From Pelomonas sp963992225 (GTDB lineage: Bacteria; Pseudomonadota; Gammaproteobacteria; Burkholderiales; Burkholderiaceae_C), in assembly GCA_963992225.1 (NCBI GenBank), contig CAXDTK010000051.1, positions 1 through 23,185 on the forward strand: a DNA stretch of 23,185 nucleotides, written 5' to 3'. A model generated the notes under the pieces. It did not search any database. It was not told the origin of the DNA and saw nothing but the letters and a program-made list of their open reading frames with translations. Positions 15,536-22,217 of this stretch are shown here, in pieces. Position 1 is the first letter of the stretch. Each line of letters starts with the position of its first letter. The position numbers and the translations under genes are program-made.

Positions 15536-16300
15536 CTAAGCCAGCAGCGCGAAGACCGCAGGGATGCGGTCGGGCAGGGCGGCTTCACGGTTGAGCCGCC
15601 AGTCCGCCACGGTGCCGGTGCGCGTCCAACCGCCGGGCAAGGTCAGCCCCACGCTGATCGACAGACGGGTCGCCGGCCGCAGCGTGGCCAGCAGGGCCTG
15701 GCGCAACGCCTCGTTGCGGTAGGGCGTCTCGATCAGCAGCTGCGTCTGCTGGGCCTTGGTCGACAGCGCCTCCAGCTCGCGAATGCGGCTGGCGCGTGCC
15801 GCGCCGTCCACCGGCAGGTAGCCGACGAAGGCAAAACTCTGGCCATTCAGGCCGCTGGCCGCCAGCGCCAGCAGCAGCGAGCTGGGTCCGGACAGTGCCA
15901 CCACCTCGATGCCCGCCTCATGTGCCAGTGCCACCAGCCGCGCCCCCGGGTCGGCCACGGCCGGCAAGCCGGCCTCGGAGATCAGCCCCATGTCTTCGCC
16001 GCGCAAGACCGGCGCCAGCAGTGCCTGCCAGGCCGCCGAGTCGTCGCCGCCCGCCCGGCCGCCCTTGGGCGGCCGCGGCAACTCGGCGATCTGCACGGAC
16101 TGCAGCGGCTGGGCCAGCGGTACGACGGCGTTGACGCGCTTGAGCAGGCTGCGCGTGGTCTTGGCGCTTTCCGCCGCCCAGTGCGTCAGCCCGGCGGCCG
16201 TCGCGATGACGCGCTGCGGCAGCACGTCGCGCAGGTCCAGCGAATCGTCCACGCCGAAGTCCAGCGTGTTGGGCATCAGGATCAGTTTTCCGGGGATCAT
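15536..16300 (-). CDS. SAM-dependent methyltransferase, tetrapyrrole methylase/COG0313 family (RsmI paralogue)
   Basis: A 254-residue protein. The middle and C-terminal half match RsmI-type methylases: GLISEAGLPAVADPGARLV (compare the SDAGTPxISDPG loop of RsmI), LSGPSSLLLALAASGL, FVGYLP, and LIETPYRNEALRQALL. The N-terminus differs: the VATPIGNLxD start of RsmI is replaced by LILMPNTLDFGVDD, and the protein is about 30 residues shorter. RsmI itself 2'-O-methylates C1402 of 16S rRNA; this paralogue has no assigned substrate that I know. The start shares ATGA with the stop of the Maf gene, so the two are one transcription unit. The pairing with maf/yceF upstream of rpmF is common in Burkholderiales. 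Confidence 0.83.
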   Translation of the reverse strand: MIPGKLILMPNTLDFGVDDSLDLRDVLPQRVIATAAGLTHWAAESAKTTRSLLKRVNAVVPLAQPLQSVQIAELPRPPKGGRAGGDDSAAWQALLAPVLRGEDMGLISEAGLPAVADPGARLVALAHEAGIEVVALSGPSSLLLALAASGLNGQSFAFVGYLPVDGAARASRIRELEALSTKAQQTQLLIETPYRNEALRQALLATLRPATRLSISVGLTLPGGWTRTGTVADWRLNREAALPDRIPAVFALLA

Positions 16301-16884
16301 GCGAGGGGGTCCAGGCCGGCACGGCGCAGCAGCGCGCAGGTGCGGATGAGGGGCAGGCCGACCAGTGCGGTCGGGTCATCGGATTCGACGGCCTCCAGCA
16401 ACGCCACGCCCAGGCTCTCGACCTTGGCGCTGCCGGCGCAGTCGTAGGGTGTGTCGGCGCGCAGGTAGCGGTCGATGGCGGCCTCGGTGAGCGTCCGAAA
16501 TCGCACCCGCACCTCGGCGCGCTCGATCGCCGCCAGGCCCGGGGCGACCACCGCCACGGCGGTCTGGAAGACCACCTGGCGGCCGCTCATGCGCTGCAGC
16601 TGCGCGACGGCGCGTTCGTGCGTGCCGGGCTTGCCGATGGCCTCGCCGTCCAGGTCGGCCACCTGGTCCGAGCCGATGACGATGGCGCCCGGGTGCAGGG
16701 CCGCGACGGCCCGCGCCTTGGCCAGCGCCAGCCGCTCGGCCAGTGCGGCCGGGGCTTCGCCGGGCAGGGCGGCCTCGTCCACGTCCGGTGCCACGGACTC
16801 GAAGGGCAGGCCCAGCCGGGACAGCAGTTCCCGGCGGTAGCGCGAGGTCGAGGCGAGGATCAGGGACGGCATCGGGACGGGCAT
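16297..16884 (-). CDS. yceF: Maf-like nucleotide pyrophosphatase, YceF type
   Basis: A 195-residue protein of the Maf/HAM1 fold. ILASTSRYRRELL at 9-21 is the substrate-binding loop, GSDQVADLDG at 71-80 carries the catalytic Asp73, and the YDCAGSAKVESLGVALLE segment with SDDPTALVGLPLI is characteristic of the YceF branch, which prefers 7-methyl-GTP, rather than the dTTP/UTP-acting YhdE branch. It removes diphosphate from non-canonical nucleotides in the cytoplasm. The ATG at 16884 is followed by a second ATG four codons on, at 16872, which would put the start right at the conserved MPSLILAS; either is possible. It is divergent from yceD with only 32 bases between the start codons. Confidence 0.88.
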   Translation of the reverse strand: MPVPMPSLILASTSRYRRELLSRLGLPFESVAPDVDEAALPGEAPAALAERLALAKARAVAALHPGAIVIGSDQVADLDGEAIGKPGTHERAVAQLQRMSGRQVVFQTAVAVVAPGLAAIERAEVRVRFRTLTEAAIDRYLRADTPYDCAGSAKVESLGVALLEAVESDDPTALVGLPLIRTCALLRRAGLDPLA

Positions 16885-16916
16885 CGGGACATTCTCGCCC
16901 GCCTAAACTCCAGCCC

Positions 16917-17468
16917 ATGAAATCCCGTGCCTTTGTTCCCGAGAAGCTCGATATCGCGGCCTTGGCCCACGACGACGCCAGCCTGGCCGGGGAATGGCCG
17001 GCCACGTCGCTGGAGCGCCTGGCCGATGCGGCGGCGCCCGAGTCGCCCGCGAGCGGCTGGCCGGCGTTGCGCTGGCAGGTGCACGGCGAGCTGCGCCGGC
17101 CCAAGGGCGCAGCCGTCCAGACCTGGTTGCACCTGACTGCCTCCGCCGACGTCGCGCTGACCTGCCAGCGCTGCCTGCAGCCGGTGCAGGAGCGCATCGA
17201 CATCGACCGCTGGATCCGTTTCGTCGATACCGAGGCCGAGGCCGCGGCGCTGGATGTGGACAGCGACGACGACGTGCTGGCCATGCCGCGCCACCTGGAC
17301 GCCCGCGAGCTGATCGAGGACGAGCTGCTGCTGTCCCTGCCGCTGGTGCCCCGCCACGCGGTCTGCCCGGAGCCGCTGGCGCATGCGGACGATGCGCCCG
17401 AGCCGGAGGCCGAGGCCCGGCCCAACCCGTTCGCGGCGCTGGCGGCACTCAAGCGCAGCAAGGATTGA
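16917..17468 (+). CDS. yceD: DUF177 family protein YceD (23S rRNA accumulation protein)
   Basis: A 183-residue protein with the DUF177 core: LTCQRCLQPV (Cys83, Cys86) in the middle, an acidic stretch DVDSDDDVL at 113-121, RELIEDELLLSLPLVPRH at 130-147 and a third Cys at 150, followed by the PFAALAALK end seen in beta- and gammaproteobacterial members. The family is linked to 23S rRNA accumulation and is nearly always just upstream of rpmF, as here. The start at 16917 (MKSRAFVPEKLDI) is chosen because the conserved protein begins there and the frame extending 58 codons further upstream runs through the Maf gene. The three cysteines could bind a metal, which is inference. Confidence 0.88.
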   Translation: MKSRAFVPEKLDIAALAHDDASLAGEWPATSLERLADAAAPESPASGWPALRWQVHGELRRPKGAAVQTWLHLTASADVALTCQRCLQPVQERIDIDRWIRFVDTEAEAAALDVDSDDDVLAMPRHLDARELIEDELLLSLPLVPRHAVCPEPLAHADDAPEPEAEARPNPFAALAALKRSKD

Positions 17469-17515
17469 GCGTCATGCGTCACGGGCCCGCGTCGACAGGT
17501 CGGTGGACGGCGTGT

Positions 17516-17544
17516 TGGCCGGCAAGACATCCGGTGCTATACTC
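17516..17544 (+). promoter_or_regulatory. Sigma70-type promoter of rpmF and the fab operon
   Basis: TTGGCC (17516-17521) and TATACT (17539-17544) are separated by exactly 17 bases, four and five matches to the consensus hexamers. Transcription would start near 17551, giving a leader of about 90 bases before rpmF. It lies in the yceD-rpmF gap, so rpmF can be made independently of yceD. Confidence 0.65.
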
Positions 17545-17639
17545 ATGGGCTTTTCTGCGGCCTGGAGCTCGAGCTGTCACCTCGCTCGACATCCTCCAAG
17601 GGGTCGCACCCGCAAACCCCGCAGATTCCGGAGAATTTC

Positions 17640-17825
17640 ATGGCCGTCCAGCAAAACAAGAAGTCGCCGTCCAAGCGCGGCATGCACCGTTCGCACAATG
17701 CCCTGGTGACCCCGGGCACCGCCATCGAGCCGACCACCGGCGAGGTGCACCTGCGTCACCACATCAGCCCGACCGGTTTCTACCGTGGTCGAAAGGTGCT
17801 GAAGAGCAAGGCCGACGCGGCCTGA
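17640..17825 (+). CDS. rpmF: 50S ribosomal protein L32
   Basis: A 61-residue basic protein starting MAVQQNKKSPSKRGMHRSHN, with the conserved HHISPTGFYRGRKVL near the C-terminus. It is the standard small L32 of the large ribosomal subunit. It has no cysteines, so it is the zinc-free form. GGAG at 17630-17633 is six bases before the ATG. Placement between yceD and plsX is conserved in proteobacteria and couples ribosome and membrane synthesis. A strong intrinsic terminator lies downstream. Confidence 0.97.
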   Translation: MAVQQNKKSPSKRGMHRSHNALVTPGTAIEPTTGEVHLRHHISPTGFYRGRKVLKSKADAA

Positions 17826-17875
17826 TGGTGCTTGGCGCCGCCTGCCGCGGTGCCGCCCGATCGATGATGCTGCCG

Positions 17876-17914
17876 ACCCGGCCTGCGTACCGCGCAGCGC
17901 CGGGTTTGGTTTTT
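17876..17914 (+). terminator. Intrinsic terminator/attenuator between rpmF and plsX
   Basis: ACCCGGC (17876-17882) pairs with GCCGGGT (17899-17905), and inside it CTGCG (17883-17887) pairs with CGCAG (17893-17897), leaving a 5-base loop and a single bulged C at 17898. The tract TTTGGTTTTT (17905-17914) follows at once. The structure would stop a large share of transcripts after rpmF, while readthrough or another promoter serves plsX and the fab genes. Confidence 0.75.
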
Positions 17915-18021
17915 GTGGCTCGCAAGCCCACGCCCACGCCCATGACCCCGACCCGCCGCGCGTCCGGTCCGCCGACCCTGTCAGGGGGGCGGGCTGTTCA
18001 GCGAGGCCGGGCGGCTCTGAC

Positions 18022-19113
18022 ATGACTTCCCCTCTGCCCGAACCCATCCGGCTGGCCGTCGACTGCATGGGCGGTGACCACGGCCCCGCGATCACGCTGC
18101 CGGCCTGCCGCGCCTTCCTGGACAAGCACCCCGGTGCCGAGTTGCTGCTGGTCGGCAAGCCGGAGGCGCTGTCTGCGGCCGCGACCTGGCAGCGCTGCCG
18201 CATCGTGGCCGCCAGCGAGGTGGTGACGATGGACGATCCGGTCGAGGTGGCGCTGCGCCGCAAGCGCGATTCGTCGATGCGCGTGGCCATCCAGCAGCTC
18301 AAGGCCGACCGCGACGGTGCCCCCGCCCAGGCCCATGCCTGCGTGTCGGCGGGCAACACCGGCGCGCTGATGGCCGTGGCCCGCTACCTGCTGAAGACGC
18401 TGGACGGCATCGACCGGCCGGCCATCGCCACCGTCATGCCCAACCAGCAGGGGCGCTTCACGACCGTGCTGGACCTCGGCGCCAACGTCGACTGCAGCGC
18501 CGAACACCTGCTGCAGTTCGCCGTCATGGGCAGCGCGCTGGTTTCGGCCGTCGAGGGCAACGAGAACCCCAGCGTCGGCCTGCTCAACATCGGCGAGGAG
18601 GCCATCAAGGGCAGCGAGGTCATCAAGCAGGCCGGCGAGCTGCTGCGCGCCGCCGGCAGCGCCGGGCAGCTGAACTTCTTCGGCAACGTCGAAGGCAACG
18701 ACATCTACAAGGGCACGACGGACATCGTGGTCTGCGACGGCTTCGTCGGCAACGTGATGCTGAAGACCTCCGAGGGCCTGGCCACCATGATCGGCGCCTT
18801 CATCAAGGAGGAGTTCAGCCGCAACCTGTTCACCAAGATGGCGGCGGTGCTGGCGCTGCCGGTGCTGAAGGCCTTCAAGCACCGCGTGGACCATCGCCGC
18901 TTCAACGGCGCGGCGCTGCTGGGCCTGCGCGGCCTGGTCTTCAAGAGTCACGGCTCGGCCGATGCCTTCGCCTTCGAGATGGCGCTGGCCCGCGCTTATG
19001 ATGCCGCCCGCAACCGGCTGCTTGACCGGGTCCACGACCGCATCGTCGCCACGCTGCAAGCCAAGGGCGATGCCGGAGACAACGCGGCGAACAGCGTCGC
19101 GCAGGCCGCATGA
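18022..19113 (+). CDS. plsX: Phosphate acyltransferase PlsX
   Basis: A 363-residue enzyme that turns acyl-ACP into acyl-phosphate, the acyl donor for PlsY in the first step of phospholipid synthesis; it acts at the inner face of the membrane. Family marks: LAVDCMGGDHGP at the N-terminus, SAGNTGALMA, VLDLGANVDCSAEHLLQFAVMG, LLNIGEEAIKGSEVIKQA, NFFGNVEGNDIYKGTTDIVVCDGFVGNVMLKTSEG and RRFNGAALLGLRGLVFKSHG (each seen in the expected order). Length is normal. The ATG at 18022 has no strong Shine-Dalgarno; the 196 bases before it contain the rpmF terminator. The stop shares ATGA with fabH. Confidence 0.95.
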   Translation: MTSPLPEPIRLAVDCMGGDHGPAITLPACRAFLDKHPGAELLLVGKPEALSAAATWQRCRIVAASEVVTMDDPVEVALRRKRDSSMRVAIQQLKADRDGAPAQAHACVSAGNTGALMAVARYLLKTLDGIDRPAIATVMPNQQGRFTTVLDLGANVDCSAEHLLQFAVMGSALVSAVEGNENPSVGLLNIGEEAIKGSEVIKQAGELLRAAGSAGQLNFFGNVEGNDIYKGTTDIVVCDGFVGNVMLKTSEGLATMIGAFIKEEFSRNLFTKMAAVLALPVLKAFKHRVDHRRFNGAALLGLRGLVFKSHGSADAFAFEMALARAYDAARNRLLDRVHDRIVATLQAKGDAGDNAANSVAQAA

Positions 19114-20108
19114 GCCCTTCTGGAAACACCACTCCCCGCTATTCCCGCATCCTCGGCACCGGCAGCTTCCTGCCGGCCGACCGGGTGAGCAATCAAGACT
19201 TGGCCGCGCGCCTCGCGGCCGACGGCATCGAGACCTCCGACGACTGGATCGTCGAGCGCACGGGCATCCGCGCCCGCCATTTCGCGGCGCCCGACGAGGC
19301 GTCCAGCGACCTGGCCTTCCCGGCCGCCGTCGCGGCGCTCGAGGCGGCCGGCATCAAGGCCGAGGAACTGGACCTCATCATCGTCGCCACGTCCACGCCG
19401 GACATGGTGTTCCCGTCCACCGCCTGCCTGCTGCAGAGAAAGCTCGGCGTGCATGGCTGCGCCGCCTTCGACGTGCAGGCCGTCTGCTCCGGCTTCGTCT
19501 ACGCGCTGAGCGTGGCCGACGCGATGATCAAGGCCGGCACGGCCAGCAAGGCGCTGGTCGTCGGTGCCGAGGTGTTCTCGCGCATCCTCGACTTCAAGGA
19601 CCGCACCACCTGCGTGCTGTTCGGCGACGGCGCCGGTGCCGTCGTGCTGGGTGCCAGTGACGAGCCGGGCATCCTCGCGACCGAGCTGCATGCCGATTCG
19701 CGACATGTCGACATCCTCTGCACGCCCGGTACGGTGGCCGGCGGCCAGGTGCTCGGCAGCCCGCTGCTGAAGATGGACGGCCAGGCCGTCTTCAAGGTCG
19801 CCGTCGGCGTGCTGGAGAAAGTCGCCCGCTCCGTGCTCGACAAGGCCGGCCTGAGCGAGGCCGACGTCGACTGGCTGGTGCCCCACCAGGCCAACATCCG
19901 CATCATGCAGGGCACGGCCAAGAAGCTGAAGCTGGACCTGAGCAAGCTGATCGTCACCGTCGACGAGCATGGCAACACCTCGGCGGCGTCGGTGCCGCTG
20001 GCGCTCGACGTCGCCGTGCGCAGTGGCCGCATCCAGCGTGGCGACACCGTGATGCTGGAAGGCGTCGGCGGTGGCTTCACCTGGGGCGCCGCGCTGTTGA
20101 AGTACTAG
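19110..20108 (+). CDS. fabH: Beta-ketoacyl-ACP synthase III FabH
   Basis: A 332-residue condensing enzyme that starts fatty-acid synthesis by joining acetyl-CoA and malonyl-ACP. The catalytic triad is visible: Cys126 in DVQAVCSGF, His259 in VPHQAN and Asn289 in EHGNTSAAS. The thiolase-fold landmarks ERTGIRARH at 49-57, FGDGAGAVVL at 171-180 and the final EGVGGGFTWGA are also present. The start is fixed by the four-base ATGA overlap with plsX. The N-terminus is about ten residues longer than that of E. coli FabH, a harmless extension. A 54-base gap separates it from fabD. Confidence 0.96.
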   Translation: MSPSGNTTPRYSRILGTGSFLPADRVSNQDLAARLAADGIETSDDWIVERTGIRARHFAAPDEASSDLAFPAAVAALEAAGIKAEELDLIIVATSTPDMVFPSTACLLQRKLGVHGCAAFDVQAVCSGFVYALSVADAMIKAGTASKALVVGAEVFSRILDFKDRTTCVLFGDGAGAVVLGASDEPGILATELHADSRHVDILCTPGTVAGGQVLGSPLLKMDGQAVFKVAVGVLEKVARSVLDKAGLSEADVDWLVPHQANIRIMQGTAKKLKLDLSKLIVTVDEHGNTSAASVPLALDVAVRSGRIQRGDTVMLEGVGGGFTWGAALLKY

Positions 20109-20162
20109 GTCGGCGCCGCCCGCCGGGCATGCGTCCGCCACTTTGAATCCAACTTGAATCCT

Positions 20163-21107
20163 ATGACTGCACCTTTCGCCGTTGTCTTTCCCGGCCAGGG
20201 CTCGCAGGCGGTCGGCATGCTCGACGCCTGGGGCGACCATCCGGAAATCCGCCGCACCCTCGACGAAGCCTCGGCCGCCCTCGGCGAGGACATCGGCGCG
20301 CTGATCCATGCCGGTCCCAAGGAGCAGCTGGACCTGACCACCAACACCCAGCCCGTCATGCTGACGGCCGGCATCGCCGTCTGGCGCGCCTTCGTCGCCG
20401 AGACCGGCGCCGTGCCGGTCGCCGCCGCCGGCCATTCGCTGGGCGAGTACACGGCGCTGGTTGCTGCCGGCGCGCTGAGCCTGGCCGATGCGTTGCCGCT
20501 GGTGCGCTTCCGCGCCCAGGCGATGCAGGAAGCCGTGCCGGTCGGCGTTGGTGCGATGTACGCGATCCTGGGCCTGGACGGCGAAGCCGTGCGTGCCGGC
20601 TGCGCGCAGGCGGCAGCCGAGACGGGCGAGGCCATCGAGGCCGTCAACTTCAACGATCCCAAGCAGACCGTGATCGCCGGCAGCAAGGCTGGTGCGGAGA
20701 AGGCCGCCGAGCTCCTGAAGGCGGCCGGTGCCAAGCGCGCGCTGCCGCTGCCGGTCTCCGCGCCGTTCCACTCCAGCCTGATGAAGCCGGCGGCCGAGCG
20801 GCTGAAGGAAAAGCTCGCCACCGTGCAGTTCCAGGCCGCGGCGTTCCCGGTCATCAACAACATCGACGTGACGGTCACCGACCACGCCGACGCGCTGCGC
20901 GACGCGCTGTACCGTCAGGCCTTCGGCCCCGTGCGCTGGGTCGAGGTCGTGCAGGCGCTTAAAGGCCGTGGCGTGAACCACATCATCGAGGCCGGCCCCG
21001 GCAAGGTGCTGACCGGCATGGCCAAGCGCATCGACGCCGAGCTGCAGGCCGCCTGCGTCTTCGACCCCGCCTCGCTCGCCGAGGCCCGCGCCTTGCTGGG
21101 AGCCTGA
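20163..21107 (+). CDS. fabD: Malonyl-CoA:ACP transacylase FabD
   Basis: A 314-residue enzyme that moves malonyl from CoA to ACP. It has FPGQGSQ at 9-15, the nucleophile Ser92 in GHSLGEY, Arg117 in RAQAMQ, and the catalytic His203 in SAPFHS; the C-terminal GPGKVLTGM is also typical. The ATG at 20163 is preferred because MTAPFAVVFPGQGSQ is the usual family start. A TTG three codons upstream at 20154 would also be in frame. No Shine-Dalgarno sequence is visible; instead TTGAATCC occurs twice (20143-20150 and 20154-20161) just before the start. It ends two bases before fabG. Confidence 0.95.
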   Translation: MTAPFAVVFPGQGSQAVGMLDAWGDHPEIRRTLDEASAALGEDIGALIHAGPKEQLDLTTNTQPVMLTAGIAVWRAFVAETGAVPVAAAGHSLGEYTALVAAGALSLADALPLVRFRAQAMQEAVPVGVGAMYAILGLDGEAVRAGCAQAAAETGEAIEAVNFNDPKQTVIAGSKAGAEKAAELLKAAGAKRALPLPVSAPFHSSLMKPAAERLKEKLATVQFQAAAFPVINNIDVTVTDHADALRDALYRQAFGPVRWVEVVQALKGRGVNHIIEAGPGKVLTGMAKRIDAELQAACVFDPASLAEARALLGA

Positions 21108-21109
21108 AC

Positions 21110-21853
21110 ATGACCGAATCCGCATCCCAGGGCGTCGCCCTCGTCACCGGGGCCAGCCGCGGCATCGGCCGCGCGATCGCGCTGGCCCTCGCCCAGCAAG
21201 GCTGGCGCGTCGTCGGCACCGCCACCAGCGAGTCCGGCGCCGCCGGCATCACCGAGGCGCTGTCGGCGCATGGCGGCCGCGGCATCGTGCTCAACGTGAC
21301 CGACGCCGCTGCCAGCCAGGCCGCCGTGGACGACATCGTCGCCCGGGAAGGCGGCCTGCATGTGCTGGTCAACAACGCCGGCATCACGCGCGACACGCTG
21401 TCCATGCGCATGAAGGACGAGGACTGGGACGCCGTGCTGGACACCAACCTCAAGGCCGTCTTCCGGCTGGCCCGCGCGGCCACCAAGCCGATGATGAAGC
21501 AGCGCAGCGGCCGCATCATCAACATCACGTCCGTCGTCGGTGCGTCCGGCAATGCCGGCCAGGCCAACTACGCCGCCGCCAAGGCCGGCGTGGCCGGCCT
21601 GACCCGCTCGCTGGCTCGTGAGCTGGGCAGCCGCGGCATCACGGTCAACTGCATCGCGCCGGGCTTCATCGCCACCGACATGACCGAGGTGCTGCCCGAG
21701 GCTCAGAAGGCCGCGCTGCTGGCGCAGATCCCGCTGGGCCGCCTGGGCGCGCCGGAGGAAATCGCTGCCGCCGTCGTCTTCCTGGCGTCACCGGGCGGTG
21801 CTTACATCACCGGCACCGAGCTGCACGTCAACGGCGGCATGTACATGGGGTGA
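21110..21853 (+). CDS. fabG: 3-oxoacyl-ACP reductase FabG
   Basis: A 247-residue short-chain dehydrogenase that reduces 3-ketoacyl-ACP with NADPH. The cofactor loop TGASRGIG is at 13-20, NNAGITRD at 88-95, and the catalytic tetrad is Asn113, Ser141, Tyr154 and Lys158 (YAAAK). PGFIATDMT and the C-terminal HVNGGMYM are typical of true FabG rather than of general SDR relatives. GGGAG at 21098-21102 lies seven bases before the ATG, and the gene follows fabD after two bases, so it is cotranscribed. Confidence 0.95.
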   Translation: MTESASQGVALVTGASRGIGRAIALALAQQGWRVVGTATSESGAAGITEALSAHGGRGIVLNVTDAAASQAAVDDIVAREGGLHVLVNNAGITRDTLSMRMKDEDWDAVLDTNLKAVFRLARAATKPMMKQRSGRIINITSVVGASGNAGQANYAAAKAGVAGLTRSLARELGSRGITVNCIAPGFIATDMTEVLPEAQKAALLAQIPLGRLGAPEEIAAAVVFLASPGGAYITGTELHVNGGMYMG

Positions 21854-21863
21854 TCTTGCCCCC

Positions 21864-21887
21864 GGACGCGCCGATTTAGGGGCGTCC
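21864..21887 (+). terminator. Hairpin between fabG and acpP (attenuator or processing site)
   Basis: GGACGCGCC (21864-21872) can pair with GGGGCGTCC (21879-21887) with one mismatch across the loop GATTTA. No T-tract follows, so this is not a standard terminator. It could protect or process the mRNA or weaken readthrough into acpP. Confidence 0.4.
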
Positions 21888-21899
21888 ATCTAGAGCCCG

Positions 21900-21905
21900 T
21901 AGAAT
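21900..21905 (+). promoter_or_regulatory. Candidate -10 element for acpP
   Basis: TAGAAT inside CCCGTAGAATGCT would start transcription about 30 bases before acpP. The bases at -35 spacing overlap the preceding hairpin and do not match well. A dedicated promoter is plausible because ACP is needed in large excess. Confidence 0.3.
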
Positions 21906-21942
21906 GCTGGGCTGTTTTCTGCAAACCCCTCCTGGAGGAGTC

Positions 21943-22182
21943 ATGAGCGATATCGAAGCACGAGTCAAGAAAATCATCGCCGAGCAACTCGGCGTGGCGG
22001 AAGCCGACGTCACGAACGAAAAGGCTTTCGTTGCCGACCTCGGCGCCGATTCTCTGGACACCGTGGAACTGGTGATGGCCCTCGAAGACGAGTTCGGCAT
22101 CGAGATCCCGGACGAAGAGGCCGAGAAGATCACCACCGTGCAGCTGGCGATCGACTACGCCGTCAAGCACCAGAAGGCCTGA
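21943..22182 (+). CDS. acpP: Acyl carrier protein
   Basis: A 79-residue, strongly acidic protein. Ser37 in GADSLDTVELVM is the 4'-phosphopantetheine attachment site, and FGIEIPDEEAEKITTV forms helix III. It carries growing acyl chains between the Fab enzymes and supplies lipid A and phospholipid synthesis. The start at 21943 (MSDIEARVKKI) is chosen from family alignment and the strong GGAGGAG at 21934-21940; a frame extending 13 codons upstream is not used. A hairpin begins at its last codons. Confidence 0.97.
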   Translation: MSDIEARVKKIIAEQLGVAEADVTNEKAFVADLGADSLDTVELVMALEDEFGIEIPDEEAEKITTVQLAIDYAVKHQKA

Positions 22183-22192
22183 GGCCTTCTTT
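22172..22192 (+). terminator. Hairpin at the acpP stop codon, possible attenuator before fabF
   Basis: AGAAGGCC (22172-22179) and GGCCTTCT (22183-22190) form a perfect 8-bp stem whose 3-base loop is the TGA stop codon of acpP. It is followed by TTCCC, so the T-tract is short. It could reduce transcription into fabF or stabilise acpP mRNA. Confidence 0.4.
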
Positions 22193-22217
22193 CCCTCGCA
22201 ACTCTGATCCGTACCGC

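Noticed and set aside
12856..15588. A 910-codon open frame on the minus strand opposite the priming transferase and rhlE
   Set aside because: It is a mirror frame of high-GC coding DNA: residue composition is biased to Arg, Gln, Gly, Ala, His and Asp, with no domain, and the plus-strand genes have complete motifs.
15395..16447. A 350-codon plus-strand open frame opposite the COG0313 methylase
   Set aside because: Composition typical of an antisense frame and no recognisable motif; the methylase and maf explain the region.
16994..18025. A 343-codon plus-strand frame overlapping yceD and rpmF
   Set aside because: It is out of frame with two well-recognised genes and crosses the promoter and terminator between them.
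17998..19059. A 353-codon minus-strand open frame opposite plsX
   Set aside because: Shadow of plsX, which is recognised along its whole length.
18996..21125. A 709-codon minus-strand open frame opposite fabH and fabD
   Set aside because: Same mirror-frame composition; fabH and fabD have all catalytic residues on the plus strand.
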